A stretch of 64,000 nt of DNA. Source: Diprion similis (taxonomy: Eukaryota; Arthropoda; Insecta; Hymenoptera; Diprionidae). The stretch covers positions 10,051,501 to 10,115,500 of the forward strand of contig NC_060106.1 in assembly GCF_021155765.1 (NCBI RefSeq). The letters run 5' to 3'. Position numbers and translations under genes: made by a program. Under the pieces are notes generated by a model that had not been told where the DNA came from, searched no databases, and worked only from the letters and a program-made list of their open reading frames with translations. This document shows, in pieces, positions 12,847-26,200 of this stretch; within the stretch, counting starts at the first letter, position 1; each line of letters opens with the position of its first letter.

Positions 12847-14077
12847 CGCTCTGAATTATTTTTTAGTATAAACCGTATGAACACAGTGTAAATTTGAAAT
12901 ATACACGGTGTAGGTTATGTTCTTGTCGCATATTTTAAGGTTATGTTTCACTTTGACGCAGAAGCATAATCTCAAATTTCTTCATTCATGATTCGTCTAT
13001 TTAGATCACGTGGATGTCGTTCTTTGTTCTCATTGGCGTAAAAGTTCTGCCAGGTCAGATCATTGGGGCGCGAAATGTCAAAAAAAATTTCCAAAAATTG
13101 AATAATTGATGAGAAATATTTTGGTCTTTCTAGTTTAATATCACGCAGTGATCATTTTCCCTCTAAAGCCTGACGTGAGTGACGATGGCTCGTCATCACG
13201 ATATTACCTACAAACTACTACAAACACATTGATCTGAATTTGACCTTCCGGACGCAAACGAATCGTGTGCATGAATCATATATTTGGCCATGTGCAGACC
13301 GCGTTCGGCAGTCGAAGCTTGTGTTCGGTGGCGACAGCTTTGTAGGTCCATTTTAACAAAATATTTTGGGTAATTAGAAGGAACATAGGTTGTTTGCTAT
13401 CGAAAAACGTTGATTAAACTTTTCTGGTCATTTAACATCGATAAGGTACGATTTTGAAAGCTGTCATAGTCATTGGTACTTGGAAAACTTATTGTTCTAA
13501 CCTAACCTAACCTATACATCTGGCAACATTTCTGTACAAGATTTAAGAGGCACAGATATGTCATGTACTTGTCGCATCGCTCCCTGTAACAAATAGGAGT
13601 TATATCTTGCGGTACCTGTAATATGTGTAGTAGAGTAAATAATTTTATTACGCTTTGGTAGACCATACTTTTATACTTGTCCCGGAATTTTGTTATTTAA
13701 GGTTAGAGTCTTCGATGTTATGTTCGTTTTTTCGAGTTGTGGAACCTTCCGTTACAAAACTGTACATTTTTGCAAATTATCTACATGGCTTATTCCTTTC
13801 CTTAAAATTGACAATTCGTATTTATTGTTAGCAGATTCTTCAAAGACTTTACTTCAAAATGAAAATTAATCATGGTTTAGCAACATTTTGTTAAGAGGTT
13901 GTTTGTTAGATTTTAATAACTATTTACAAATATCAATCATTTCGTGGTTTGTAATTACAACGAATTTTATTCACTTGAAAGTCTCAATGGCTTATATGAG
14001 TAAAGGCTAATTGTTTATAATTTAGTCAATTCACCTTGAATTTTTACTTATATCTTTATTTTGATAGAACAAAAGTC
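12847..14077. promoter_or_regulatory. Divergent promoter region ZCRB1 / DCAF1
   Basis: 1.2 kb between opposite start codons with no coding signal. It contains the pentamer run TAACCTAACCTAACCTA at 13499-13515. The ATG of DCAF1 is preceded by a possible 3' splice site (TTTTGATAG, ending 14067), so the DCAF1 leader may be spliced from an upstream non-coding exon. The start sites cannot be placed from sequence alone. Confidence 0.45.
13499..13515. repeat. Short (CCTAA)n tract
   Basis: Three consecutive CCTAA units, the complement of the ancestral insect telomere repeat TTAGG. They sit in the divergent promoter region. Three units are too few to argue for a former telomere. Short tracts of this kind also occur near insect promoters. 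Confidence 0.5.
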
Positions 14078-17000
14078 ATGGCGACAGTAGAATCACTTGC
14101 GGAAGTAACAGATGTTGTTCAAATACTGCGTCAGTGGGAAGAAGACCACGTTTCACCTACATACGATCCGATACCAACATTGCAACGTTTGGCTGAAATT
14201 ATAGAAATAGAGACAGAGAATTACTTAAAAATGGATCCAGATCCGTTTGACGAAAGGCACCCTTCACGCACTGATCCAGAATGTAATTTTGGACACATTT
14301 TGAAAGTTTTGTTTAGAAAGGACAACTTCATGACAAAGGTAGTACCTTCTTGCATATTAATTTTGTAATCATTCAAAGTGAATGAAAATAGCATTGAAAC
14401 CATACCAACTCCAATAATTTCTCATTTCTAATGCAAGTAATCAAATCAGAGTCAATTCAAACTTACCTGTCTCAAACATGAGCTTTCAACGATTGTTGAG
14501 TTTTTAACCAAAATATATTTTCCTTCGGACCTTTGATTCTTTGGAAGTATTCAATTCAATATTTTGTTTTACAGCTAATAAATGATTATCTGAGAGACAC
14601 GTATTGGACACGTTCAGGTATTAGCGGTCGTGATGTGCGAAAGTTGAATATTGCAGCCTGCCGTTTGATGTTAGACATATTGCCAGGTTTAGAAACGTCA
14701 GCAGTGTTTCAGCCTGATATGGATGGACTCATCCATAGGCTTTTTTCTTGGGCTGAAAAAAGTATAGAGCCTTTACAAAGTTATGCCACGGGTTTGTTAG
14801 CTGCTGCGATGGAAGTTCAAGACATTGCTACAGGATTTAGAGAACAGAATGGTAAAATGGTGCCTTTGATGCTACAAAGATTACACAAGCTGCAAGAAAA
14901 AGCTTCGGAAAATCGTCATGCAACAGTAAACACAAGACCGTTTGCACATTTTGGTCAGAATAGAAATAGCCTGGTTGATACTGAACACAAAGGTACTCCT
15001 GGTAAACGAAAAGTGAGAGAGAAGAAACATGAAAATGGAACAGCGAAAAGCCCTACGCACTCAATTTTTTGCTCAGATGAAGAAGACTCGATTCAAAGCT
15101 CAGATGAAATGCCACCAAGCAAAAAACTCAAGTCTCAAAATAATGCGGAAAATGCTGTTTTAACACCTGTTAAATCTAACGATAACACCAGAGATTCCTA
15201 CCCCGAGATTATGTCCCCACCGTTATCTATTCCTCGTATAACTACCTATTCAACTTTACAAGTTACACCAGCGAAGAATCAAAACACTCGTGTAACACCT
15301 CCAAGACCTGTCAACATATTGACACCTGTTAGATCTAGTTTGTCTAGACCTCAAACTCAAGTAACCAACCCGCCTTCGTTGCTTCTAGAAGGCAATTCAA
15401 ATTCGTCCTGGGCTGAAATGGAGTCTTACGTTATTGGCAATGTTCAAATACATCCACCCACTTTGGCCACTCGTCAGATGCTGATTTTGAGGTACCTCAC
15501 ACCAATGGGAGAATACCAAGAATTTCTTGGGCATGTATTCGAGCAAAATGCTTTGGAATTGATATTAAACTACATAAATGTGCGGGAAACAAAGGATAGT
15601 CGCTTAGCTTTTGAAGCTTTAAAATACTTAGCATCTTTACTGTGTCATAAAAAATTTTCTATCGAGTTCCTAAGTATGGGTGGATTGCAAAAACTCTTAG
15701 ATGTACCAAGACCTAGTGTCGCGGCAACTGGTGTCTCTATTTGTTTGTATTATCTTGCATATTGTGAGGATGCTATGGAAAGAGTTTGTCTCTTACCGAA
15801 ACATATAATAACCGATTTAGTGAAATATGCATTGTGGTTACTGGAGAGAAGCCACGATTCTGGTAGATGTCATGCAACAATGTTCTTTGGATTTTCATTT
15901 CCTTTCAAAGTTATTCTTGAAGAATTTGATCTCCAGGATGGACTTAGGAAATTATACAATGTCGTGAGTATATCAACTTAATATCATACTGGAGTGTTTT
16001 GCGAGTCCTAACAAAGACATTCTATGCAAACCAGTAATTTGAAAGAGAAAAAAAATGATATTTTAATTCCAAAACTAGAACAATCAGTAATTTCAATCAT
16101 ATCTGTGATTCTGAAAATGTATGTTGCATTAATTTTGGGTTTGCAGTTTGAAAAGATTATATTTTAGTTGCTAGACTTTATTATTATTATCATTATTATT
16201 AAGATATACATTTTCTGGTTTACATTAGATATCTACATTACCTATTCTAAACATTGATGATGACCCGGCTTTGAATGATGATGAAGAATGTGCGTCAAGA
16301 CAAATAGTAAGACATGTGGCTGTAGCACTGAAGAGGTACATGGAAGTACATCTATATGTAAAAGCGGAACAACTACAACGAGCTGAAAATGCCAGAACAG
16401 AAAGAGATACCTGGCAACCGTCTCTACCTCCATATAAGGTAAAATTTCTTGCTAATTTATAAAATTTTATGGTTTTCTTATCAATGATTCAATCCCACAC
16501 ATTTGCTTTACTCTACCTTGATTTAATATATTACTGGTGAAATCGTGCAAAGTAAATGAAACTGACTAACAAATAGCATCCTGTAACTCGTTATGGTACT
16601 AATGCGTTTTGCTACAGCATTTTACTGATTACGACGTTGGTTATTCAATACCTTTCTTTGTAGGCTTGCAAATTAAGCAGTGAAGAAGTACAAGCAAAAG
16701 TTGAAGTTCTACAGGAACTGATGTCCGTTAGAGCGTTGTGGCCTCCTGTAGAAGAACTTTACAGACTTGGTGGTATCACATTGTTATTGCAAATTATTGC
16801 CTTTGCTAGGGAATGGAATTACAGTGGACGGTAAGACATATCAGGTTAAATTTTGGTAATAACTCTCACGAATATCTAATTGACTAACTGCAATGTAATT
16901 TTGTGCAGCGTTCACACAACTTCTAGTGCCGAAACTGTTCGCTCATGTTTAGAGGTTGTTGCTATTTGTTCCGTGGTACCAAAAGTCATGCTTTTACTGT

Positions 17001-20000
17001 GCGAGAGAGTAGACATGCCTGACATGTCAATGACCATGGCCATTAACCTTTTACTAGCAGCAGCGGAATGTGAAATTATTGCAGATGCTGACGTCCAGAG
17101 AGCTGCTTTAAGAGCTGTAGTCAACTGTGTCTGCGCACCTATCAACAGAGTTTGTTATCTTATTCTTTATTAATAGGATATAATTTTATTACTGTCTTAT
17201 ATTTTGCAGAACAGATAAATATTACTATCTTTTATCGAATTGAATTGCAATATTAAAAGTACATTATGTATCAACATGCTTAAAGTTACAATAAAATCTT
17301 TTCCAGGTTGGTGGAAATGTGGCAAGATTTTCATTAACTGGCTCAGCTAAGAAGAAAACTAATAATCACAACAGTGAAGAACTTATACAGAAAGTGTGGG
17401 AAAGTGTGAGATCTAATAATGGAATAATGGTAAGTAGCTTAAATTATGCTTCTATGTACTGTGGTCGACTCCATTGATTAAAGCTTATTAATAATATCTG
17501 AATATAGGTTCTTCTACAATTAATGATGGTCAAAACTCCGATCACTGATGCAGATAGTATCCGTGCACTGGCATGTCGAGCACTAGCTGGTCTAGCACGC
17601 AGTGAGAAAGTGAGACAAATTATCAGTAAACTGCGTATGTTCACTGATGGTCAAATACAAGTCTTGATGAAAGACCCCATATTACAAGAAAAAAGGCAAG
17701 AACATGTCATGTTCCAAAAATATGCTCTTGAGTTAATGGAGAGGGTTTCTGGCAAAGCAAAACCAACTGGAAGTGAATACGAAATTTCTTTGGCAAGTTT
17801 ACATAGGGTAAGTGTACAAATTCTTTCACATACAAATATTCTTATTTGATTAAAAATAACGAGATAAAAATTTCCAAAGAGTGATTCACAAATTCATTCC
17901 ATTCAACTTTGCAGGCAAATGTCGTGGCACAAACAAGAATACAGTATAATGAACAGCAACTGATGCAACTTATGCATCAGCATCTTCTCGCAAGAGGATT
18001 TAATGAAACAGCTGCAACCCTACAAAAAGAAGCTAGTCTTGATTCATCAGCTATCATGAAACCTGCCACTTCCCATCAAGCATTTCACTACAGAAGTCCT
18101 GCTGCAACCGGAGTGAGTAACAACTGTTGAAAATAAGTAGATGCATTGCTTCATTCCAGTCATGGTATAACGTATTCTGATATTTTTTCTTAAAATTTAT
18201 ATCTAGACAAGGATAGGATTCTCACCCGTTGCACCAGTCAACTTATACAATACCAGCAGAGGCAGTCAAAGAGATGTTACTGCACGAACTGGAAGTACCC
18301 CAACTTCTGGGTCGGCTCGTTTCATATCGCATACTGGTTCATGTTCCAGCACTTCACCTCTTCCTAACAATACACCTATCAGGATAAAGCTAGCAGATGC
18401 ACTTGGACCAACCCCAATCAACACCAACATCAACCAGCCAATCAAATTACAGATAAATCCAAAGTACGTCTTCTGTTTATTATTTTCACTTTCTTAGAGC
18501 AAGCATAAAAAATAAGATTCATTGTTTACATGAATAGAATATGACTGATGTATTCAAATTTTTTTTTAGAAAATGTCAGGTGGATAGACAATCAACAACA
18601 GCCACTACTATTTGTCAGACAATTTCACAACCACAAAGTGGCATCTGTAGATCACTTCAAAAACAGATATCAAGTGATCCTGGAGGCCCAGGCCTTGAAG
18701 TGGCTACCACTTCTAATATTGCTACTGTAACCTTGGACTCCATTATTACCGAATACTTAACTAACCAGCATGCATTGTGCAAAAACCCCATGGTCACCTG
18801 TCCACAATTCAATCTTTTAGAGTGAGTAAAACTATGTATTTGTCATTCTCGTATAAGAAAATTAGAAATGAGGAATTTATGCGACATATTCAAGTTTTAT
18901 TAACGTAATGTGTGCAGAAATGCAATATCAATCAACAAATACGTATGTGGTGATGAATAATTTCAGACCAACATGATGGTATCTTTAAGTGACTAATGCC
19001 AAGTTTTTAATTTATTTTCGTATTATTGTCGCTCAAACTGTGATCTGTAAAAAATTGGTATACTAAAGCTAGCGCAAATTATTGCGATATAAGCAAATGA
19101 ATAACAATATTTAGACATTTGATATATTTACACAGCGAAGAATACAGCAAAGAACAGCGGAAGAATACAATAAAATTTCACTTCTGGTTTCAATACTTAC
19201 GATACTCATCTTATAGCTTATATACTTCAGGGCATTCTACATAAACGCATTTCTCTTTCTCCCGTACTGTCTATACTTGAAAATATAATACACATTATTC
19301 ATTTATAGACCACACAAATGTCCAGATCCACGTGCAAAGAACTCATCTCCGACAAATTTAGCAGTCAGACTCACCAGAAGATCGTTAGGAATGGACAGTA
19401 GACGACTGGATAGAAGATACATTTATAGTCGATTCTGCCCTGTCAAAACTTTCAAGCCCACAGATATCGATGGCACGTTTAGTTGCTGTACATTTTCGGT
19501 ATGTATATCTTCCGTTCTTACATATGTAGGATGAATACGAATGTCGGATATGCAAATGTCCAAGTGACATTCTACAATGAGTAAACGATATTCATGATAT
19601 ATCCAACAAAAAAGTTAAATATGTGTGTAAAACTCAAATGTGTAATCTCACTTTATAGTCATGTCAGCAGTACTTGATGCTCGGTACTCAAACAGGAGAA
19701 GTGAAGATGTTCAATGCTCATACTGGTACCGAAGAAGCAACGTATCAATGTCACGAGTCGTACGTCTCACACATGGAGTGTAGTCAGAAAGGTAATCTCT
19801 TGTTAACATCCACAACCTGGAGAAGACGAATGTCTACTCTTTGGAGTATTGGTACCTTTTTTGACATGAAATTATCTCTTGACAACGAGGACTATGCGGA
19901 ATTCGGAAAGTTACAGGAGCGAATTATCGGTACTCAAGGAGAAAGTGCTACAGTGAGTCAAATACAAATGGTTTCAATCTATTTTCATATGTACTCCCAA

Positions 20001-21131
20001 TTTACTCATCTTGTATATTTATGTGTTTCAGATATACGACATAGCAACTGGTAAGCTCCTCTTGACTTTGACACCTTCGATTTCCAACCAGTATACCAGG
20101 AACCGAGCAACATTCAGTATGAATGACGAACTGGTTTTAAGCGACGGTATTCTATGGGATGTGAATTCTGGCAAAGAAATCCATAAGTTTGATAAGCTTA
20201 ATCAAACTTTGAATGGTGTATTTCATCCTAATGGAACTGAAGTTGTTTCAAATACCGAAGTTTGGGATCTTAGGACATTTCATTTACTGAAAACAGTCGT
20301 GACGTTGGATCAGATGGATGTTATCTTTTCACCAGTCAATAATATCATTTATGCAGTTGCTCTGGATCAGGACAACGAAGATGAAACCAATTACGTTACA
20401 TCATTTAAAACTTTAGATGCCTTGGACTACAAGAGTATCGGTAAGTTATTGTAATTAAAACTAATAACAGTTAATAAAATGTATTTCTAAACACACATTG
20501 GATTCTGGTTTGTCAATTGTCTTGTTAATTTTTAGCTACGTGTGACGTAAAGAGAGGTATATTTGATTTGGCTTGCAACAAACACGACACACAAATTGCA
20601 ATCGTAGAAAATCAGGGTGATTTCGGTACCATTCAAGAATCTTGCGTCAGGCTATACGATGTTGGGAGGCGAAGAGATGACGAAGATGAGGCCGAAGAAG
20701 ACGATGATGAAGATGATATTGATGCGAGTGATGATGATGGCTCAAACTCCGCTTCTGACGACAACAATGCTGATGGTGATATACATTATTATATTGTACA
20801 TGAAAATATATTTTATAAGATGGGCCTCAATCCTGAAATACCTTTGAAACCTATAAATCTCTTTATTTCTTAGTTGCTAATATTGATGCAATGACAAAAA
20901 TTTGGTCATTGACGTTTCACAGATGGTGATAATGGCGATGCTGCCGGTGATGACAATGCAGATGACAATGGCCGAAACGATGGAGACGATAACGACGATG
21001 ATGGTGCAGAGGGTGATAATTCGGGTGATGACAGTGCGGACTATGACCCTAATGATGATATTAATGGTTCTGATCTCTCTGATGATTTCTCAATTTCAGA
21101 TATGGATGATCTTGAGATATTGTTCTCCTGA
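14078..21131 (+). CDS. DCAF1: DCAF1 / VprBP (mahjong), CRL4 substrate receptor
   Basis: DCAF1 is the substrate receptor of the CUL4-DDB1 ubiquitin ligase. It also scaffolds the EDVP ligase and is called mahjong in flies. Fifteen exons run 14078-14338, 14575-15963, 16229-16438, 16664-16830, 16909-17149, 17307-17429, 17508-17807, 17915-18112, 18207-18463, 18570-18821, 19309-19498, 19659-19952, 20032-20440, 20536-20775 and 20923-21131. They encode about 1579 residues (human 1507). The N-terminal two thirds are armadillo-like helices. A LisH motif ([20 protein letters not shown]) sits near residues 910-935. WD40 repeats fill about 1133-1480 and include the DDB1-contact motif [11 protein letters not shown]. 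An Asp-rich tail of about 100 residues ends the protein. The exon 5 donor (GTTTGT) is weak but gives the expected frame. Confidence 0.97.
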
Positions 21132-23240
21132 ACATAATCAAAAAATCTCTTGATGTATTTACAGACTTGTTTATTCGTTGTTTCGTGCCAAGAGGTACTC
21201 GTAAAACAGTGCAGTTTTAACAGGGTTACCTACTTTCTCTCGAGATGCCAATTTCATAGATCCGGATTAAACTCGCGGCCAGTCGGTATAAAAACTTTTA
21301 CTTTCGTACCAAAAGCGTGGTAGTTTTTTACGTGCACCACACTCGAAAAATTTCGAGTACTTATTGAGAGTTGTAATATTTTTATAAAATGCACAATGTG
21401 AGTGGTTAAAGTTAACATATTCACAATTAATCTTGAATGTACATGAAAATAACTAGCTACAACACCGACTTGGAAGTTATAAAGGTGAGAATTAGAGACC
21501 AACTTCCAGTGGTCTTGATTCTGCTGCTAGGAAGTTATCTTATTCAATCCTCTAATTTTTTTTCTACCCATCAATCTAGGGTTACTTTTCACTTGAATTA
21601 TAAATTATTGTCATTATAACGAAATGAACTTAGCTCATTTATTTTGCGTAAAGCCTTTGAAAATAATAGGTACACTTGAAATCAGCAATCGAAAGGCTAA
21701 AAACTTTTACCAAATATTACTTGCGCAAGTTAAAGCATAACAACTAATTGCCCCAATGGCAGAAATGTACAGAACTAAACTTGGAATTAAACTGTATTGT
21801 GAATTATAAATATAAGCAATGTGTTCGAATATATCATAAATACCTGCTAGACTTGATACGCTTTATTCGAATTTTGGTACAGATTCTTATTGTATTTGTC
21901 AAGTGATGTGGTGTAAAGAATCTAAACCATTAATTCTTACAAAATACTGGTCTGCTCTGATTTCTATACTATCGGTTATTTGTATAATATTGTGTAATTA
22001 AATATGGTTTGGGTGAAGCGGTCGAAATTGTAAATTGAAAAGCAGATGAATAAATATTAGACACCTAAAAGTATTAGAGGTGAGTTAAGTCATTGTTCTC
22101 TGTCAACTCAATTTGCTCAGCGCAAGTATTTACAAAATAGCAAAGCACGGAGTATTTCTCTTATTCGGTGTACATACATGGGCCTACAGTTTTGATCGCA
22201 AATAAACTGTCATACGCACGGGCTTATATCATTACTTAAACTATGTATGTTGAAAAAAATATTGTTGGACCATAGACTAACAATATAAAGTAAATACAAC
22301 AAGAGATTTCTGCATTTCTTTTCAGCTTTGTATAAATGATTTTTGAATTATTTTGCGTTATTGTACGTATCTTTACTAGTATGAATGAAACTGGTACATG
22401 CCTATAGTTAGTATGATTGTGAAATAACTACTTACTGCAAGTGATTGAATGATTACTATGAGTATAATAATTATTATTAACAAATATTAATGTATAGGTA
22501 TATAAAGTAAAATTAAAAAAATCAAAAATAATATGTTCCTCATTGGTATGCGTATATCAAGTTGCAAAAATGTATGAAGGTAAATTTAGTTAAGGCTTGT
22601 ATTCTAGTGGTCGATATCAGAAAGTATTTAAACATTCGTTTCGTTAAAAAGTGGCAGTTTTCGGAGTGCCAGAAGATTTTGATCGCCCACATGAATTCGG
22701 ATGTAAACAACAATTGCAGATTAGATTTGCAACGTGATTTGTAGCGTGATTGTCGTCACTGGTTCCATGCATTTCTGTCGAAGCTGTACCTATAGCGAAA
22801 ATCTGCAGATTGCTATTCTTGCGAGAGAACGTTACTTGCTGTCAGCTTGAGGGAATCTAGTGCAGATGGAGACACCGTCTCTGCGATGCGCCGTATTGGT
22901 AAAAACAAGTGGCTGTAGTGACTGTATACAATATGGCGGCTTGGCTCGAAAATCGCAGGCATATCGTGGATATAAACACGGTTTACTCAAGTTTCCGTGA
23001 AAACATTAACTGTTGAGTGATAGAGGAAGATAAGGGACATGTGCGAGGATGGGATATTTCGTAGAGCAGTGGGCAGTTCCTCGACACCTAGTTGTATGAG
23101 GTGAAACAGTGAAAATGTGACGTGAAGTGGGCGGCGAGGCTCGGCGAGGAAGAGTGTCGCGCGGCAGTTGTGCGAGCGGCGCCGAGTGCGCGGGTTCCCT
23201 GGGTGGTGCTTTGTGAAAAATCAGTGAGAAAATTCGGAAA
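21132..23240. other. DCAF1 3' UTR and promoter/leader of the ZAD zinc-finger gene
   Basis: No coding signal. The left part is AT-rich and probably DCAF1 3' UTR, with an AATAAA at 22049-22054 among several candidates. From about 22,850 the sequence becomes more GC- and CpG-rich and is likely the leader of the next gene. The boundary between the two is not determinable here. Confidence 0.5.
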
Positions 23241-26200
23241 ATGGAGTCCAAGGAACGCTACACCGAGCTCTGCAGGCTTTGCGCTTCCTACGATGCTATA
23301 AAAATGGACATTTTTGGTAAAGAGGGACGGAGTCGGCAGCTTGTCGACAAAATTCAGACCTGCCTTCCCTTCAAGGTAAGTCCCAGACATGTTCGTTAAC
23401 ACCTACGCCATCGAGGCCATGCCAGGGTCGTCGCTACGGCATCGTTGTATGTTATACGCGTCTATTTATCCTCGTTCTTGACTATTCAACCACGTTCGCA
23501 TCTCCTCCGGTTCGCGACAAGCGGTATCGTAACGTAACGACTTCCTCGTCGACGCCCAGAGATTCTTTCTTTTTCGCAGCTTCAACGCGACGTCTACGAA
23601 GCTAGGGATCGGGCGACATTTTGCGCATTGGAGCTCGACGTGTAAGATCCCGTCGTCATCGGGACGACAGTAGTTTAACCGTGTTGGTCGCGTATACGAC
23701 AAAGTCTTCAGCCAAACTTATGCTCGATCATTCGTTGTCTACGGATGTCTAATGATTCATTTGAAGCAATGGCAATCTTTGCAACGTATAGTAACGATTT
23801 ATCGTTTATTAAAATTGAAAACAAAAAATGTTATCAATAATTATAATGCTAAAATGATTGTCGATTTTTTCTGTGATCGCACAAGCTTGCACGTAGTACC
23901 CACAGCATGTATTTTGTTTATATTTACAATAGTCGAACAATAAGTACTAATACCAAACAGGGTATACATTAATTTTACACATTTTTTTTTCCATTATTAT
24001 TTTGCTTTTATGAATCTGACAGCTATTCATCGTCAGCCAATAATTTTCAAGGTTAATTTAATCGCTTCGTTCAACTTCCACGTGTTGATTTATTCTTCGT
24101 TACTTTCACACATGGTTATTCTGATAATATAATCATCTTCAATATGGAATTCTTTCTAACTCCAATAACCGACTCTATTAATCTACTCAAGTTGTGGTCA
24201 GCAATGTGGTTCAACTGTAACTTCCAATCAAGTACGTTACACGAATTTACGGTAGGCTCAAACGCGTGTTTACATTCGATTACACCCTTATACCCTTGCG
24301 CACGCTATCTCCCATGCATTCATCAAACACGTTCGTCAGTCCATACATTAGATACTACATAAATCATAAAAATTAATGCGATTGAAATAATGTGTTCGAT
24401 ATACGATCTAAAAAGAGAATAATAAAACAATATTTATTTGCTCACTAATTAAATCTCAATCTTACTGGTAATTGTTTTTACTCTGAAAAAAAAAAAAATT
24501 TACTCCAATCTTTCGATCCATATTATAATACACGCTGCATTAACGTTTCGAGTTTGCAGCAAGTTACTCCATGAATACACACGTATCTTGTATCAAAATT
24601 ATAAGAGCATTGAAGGAATCGAACTTGAAGGTCTTTGTATAATAACATCATTAGTGGCATGCTACGTAAGTCGAGGATACTCGTAGTATATTTTTTATTA
24701 TCTCGCGTCCACGGCTGCTCGGTTCTCAGAGCAGTAGGTATGTCGGGTCGGGTGCGGTTGTTGGCTACGTGGAAGACGCGCCGTGTCCCGGTGCTTCGGT
24801 TCCCCTCTTTTTCTCTTTCCCTGGTCTCTGCCTGCCCTCTCCTCCGCAGAAGTTGGCCGTCTCCTAGCGCGACGACAGCGAACCCCGGGTCCCCGGGTGG
24901 GTCGGGTCGGGTCGGTTCGAGAGCTCGGCTCTGCGTTTAGCCTCCCTCCGGCCTCCTGAGCCCTGACGCATCCTCCTAAGCGATAAATGCTCTCGGCAGG
25001 TTTCGCCCAAGTGATCCGCTGCATTTCGCTTTGTTACTTGTACACATCGCGAATTTCGCTGCTTTCTTCGCGTTATTTTGTTTTATTCCTAGGAATATTC
25101 GACGCCTGTTATCGCAGGTTCTTTGACGCAATCGTTGAAAATTGACGCTCGCAGATGAATAACATGTACATCTTTTCAACACACGGCTTCGAATTTTCCG
25201 GAATACAAACGGACACGCGACAAAAGGTTTTACAGGCAACAAGAAGCCTGTAATTATTTACTCAAACTCACCTCGACTCATTTGACAAACTCAACTCCGA
25301 CTCAAATGTTACGATCTTATCGGTAGATTCTGCGCAGCGATAATTTTCAAACAGCATGCTTCCTCTCTGCCGGTACAACTGAACGTATCTCGACGAAGCG
25401 TTATATGCAAGAAAAAAAATCGAATATTCTCATTTAGATTCATGAAATTTTCATTACGGTGTGGAATCGTAAATAACGTTTGCAAATTTTTCACACTTCG
25501 AGAAGAGTCGAGACAAATTGTTCAAGAAATTAGTCAAATTGAGACCGTACAATATTGAGATATTTTCAAATACATTTTTCGTGCATTGCCGTATAGCTAT
25601 TGACGAGTATCTACAGCTAGAAAATATTGATTGCCAGTCTAGTGCGAAAATGTCGAGAAAATCATTGAGGGACAGGAAAGGGGGAAAAATAGGTTCATCT
25701 CGACCCAATTTTATTTCGCATATTCCGTCGCCGTGAGAACGTATCGAGATCCATTCCGAAATCCGAAGCCTTCTGTGCAATTCACCTGCTTCGAGCAGCC
25801 ATGCAAGAACGTCAGCTCGCGCAGCTGCACAACTGGCTTCGGACGTACCGAGCTTGTCGTCTTGTCTGCTGCTCAAGACGGCTGCGTAATCTTACTGCAC
25901 GGCTATGTGTGCATTCGACTCTTCCGGCATACATACTATGTGTTTATACATGTATGTCCATTACTGGTGCATTGTTTTCTCTACATACCTATTTCAATAA
26001 GTAACGAGTATATCATGTAACACACATAATAACGCATTAAATACTCACGTTCGACTGTTGCAACCGTCAGGCGGGCATTATTGCATACCTACCCCGAAGA
26101 CACTTTCAGGTCGTGTATGACCCGCTGGACTTCCCCATTGACAGTACCGTTAGGTTAAAATAAAACCTGGCCTGACCTTAAGTACCTGCCTTTAAAGACT

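Noticed and set aside
24635-25024. Overlapping Arg/Pro/Ser-rich open frames on both strands in the GC-rich island
   Set aside because: They arise because GC-rich DNA has few stops. There are no splice partners and no domain.
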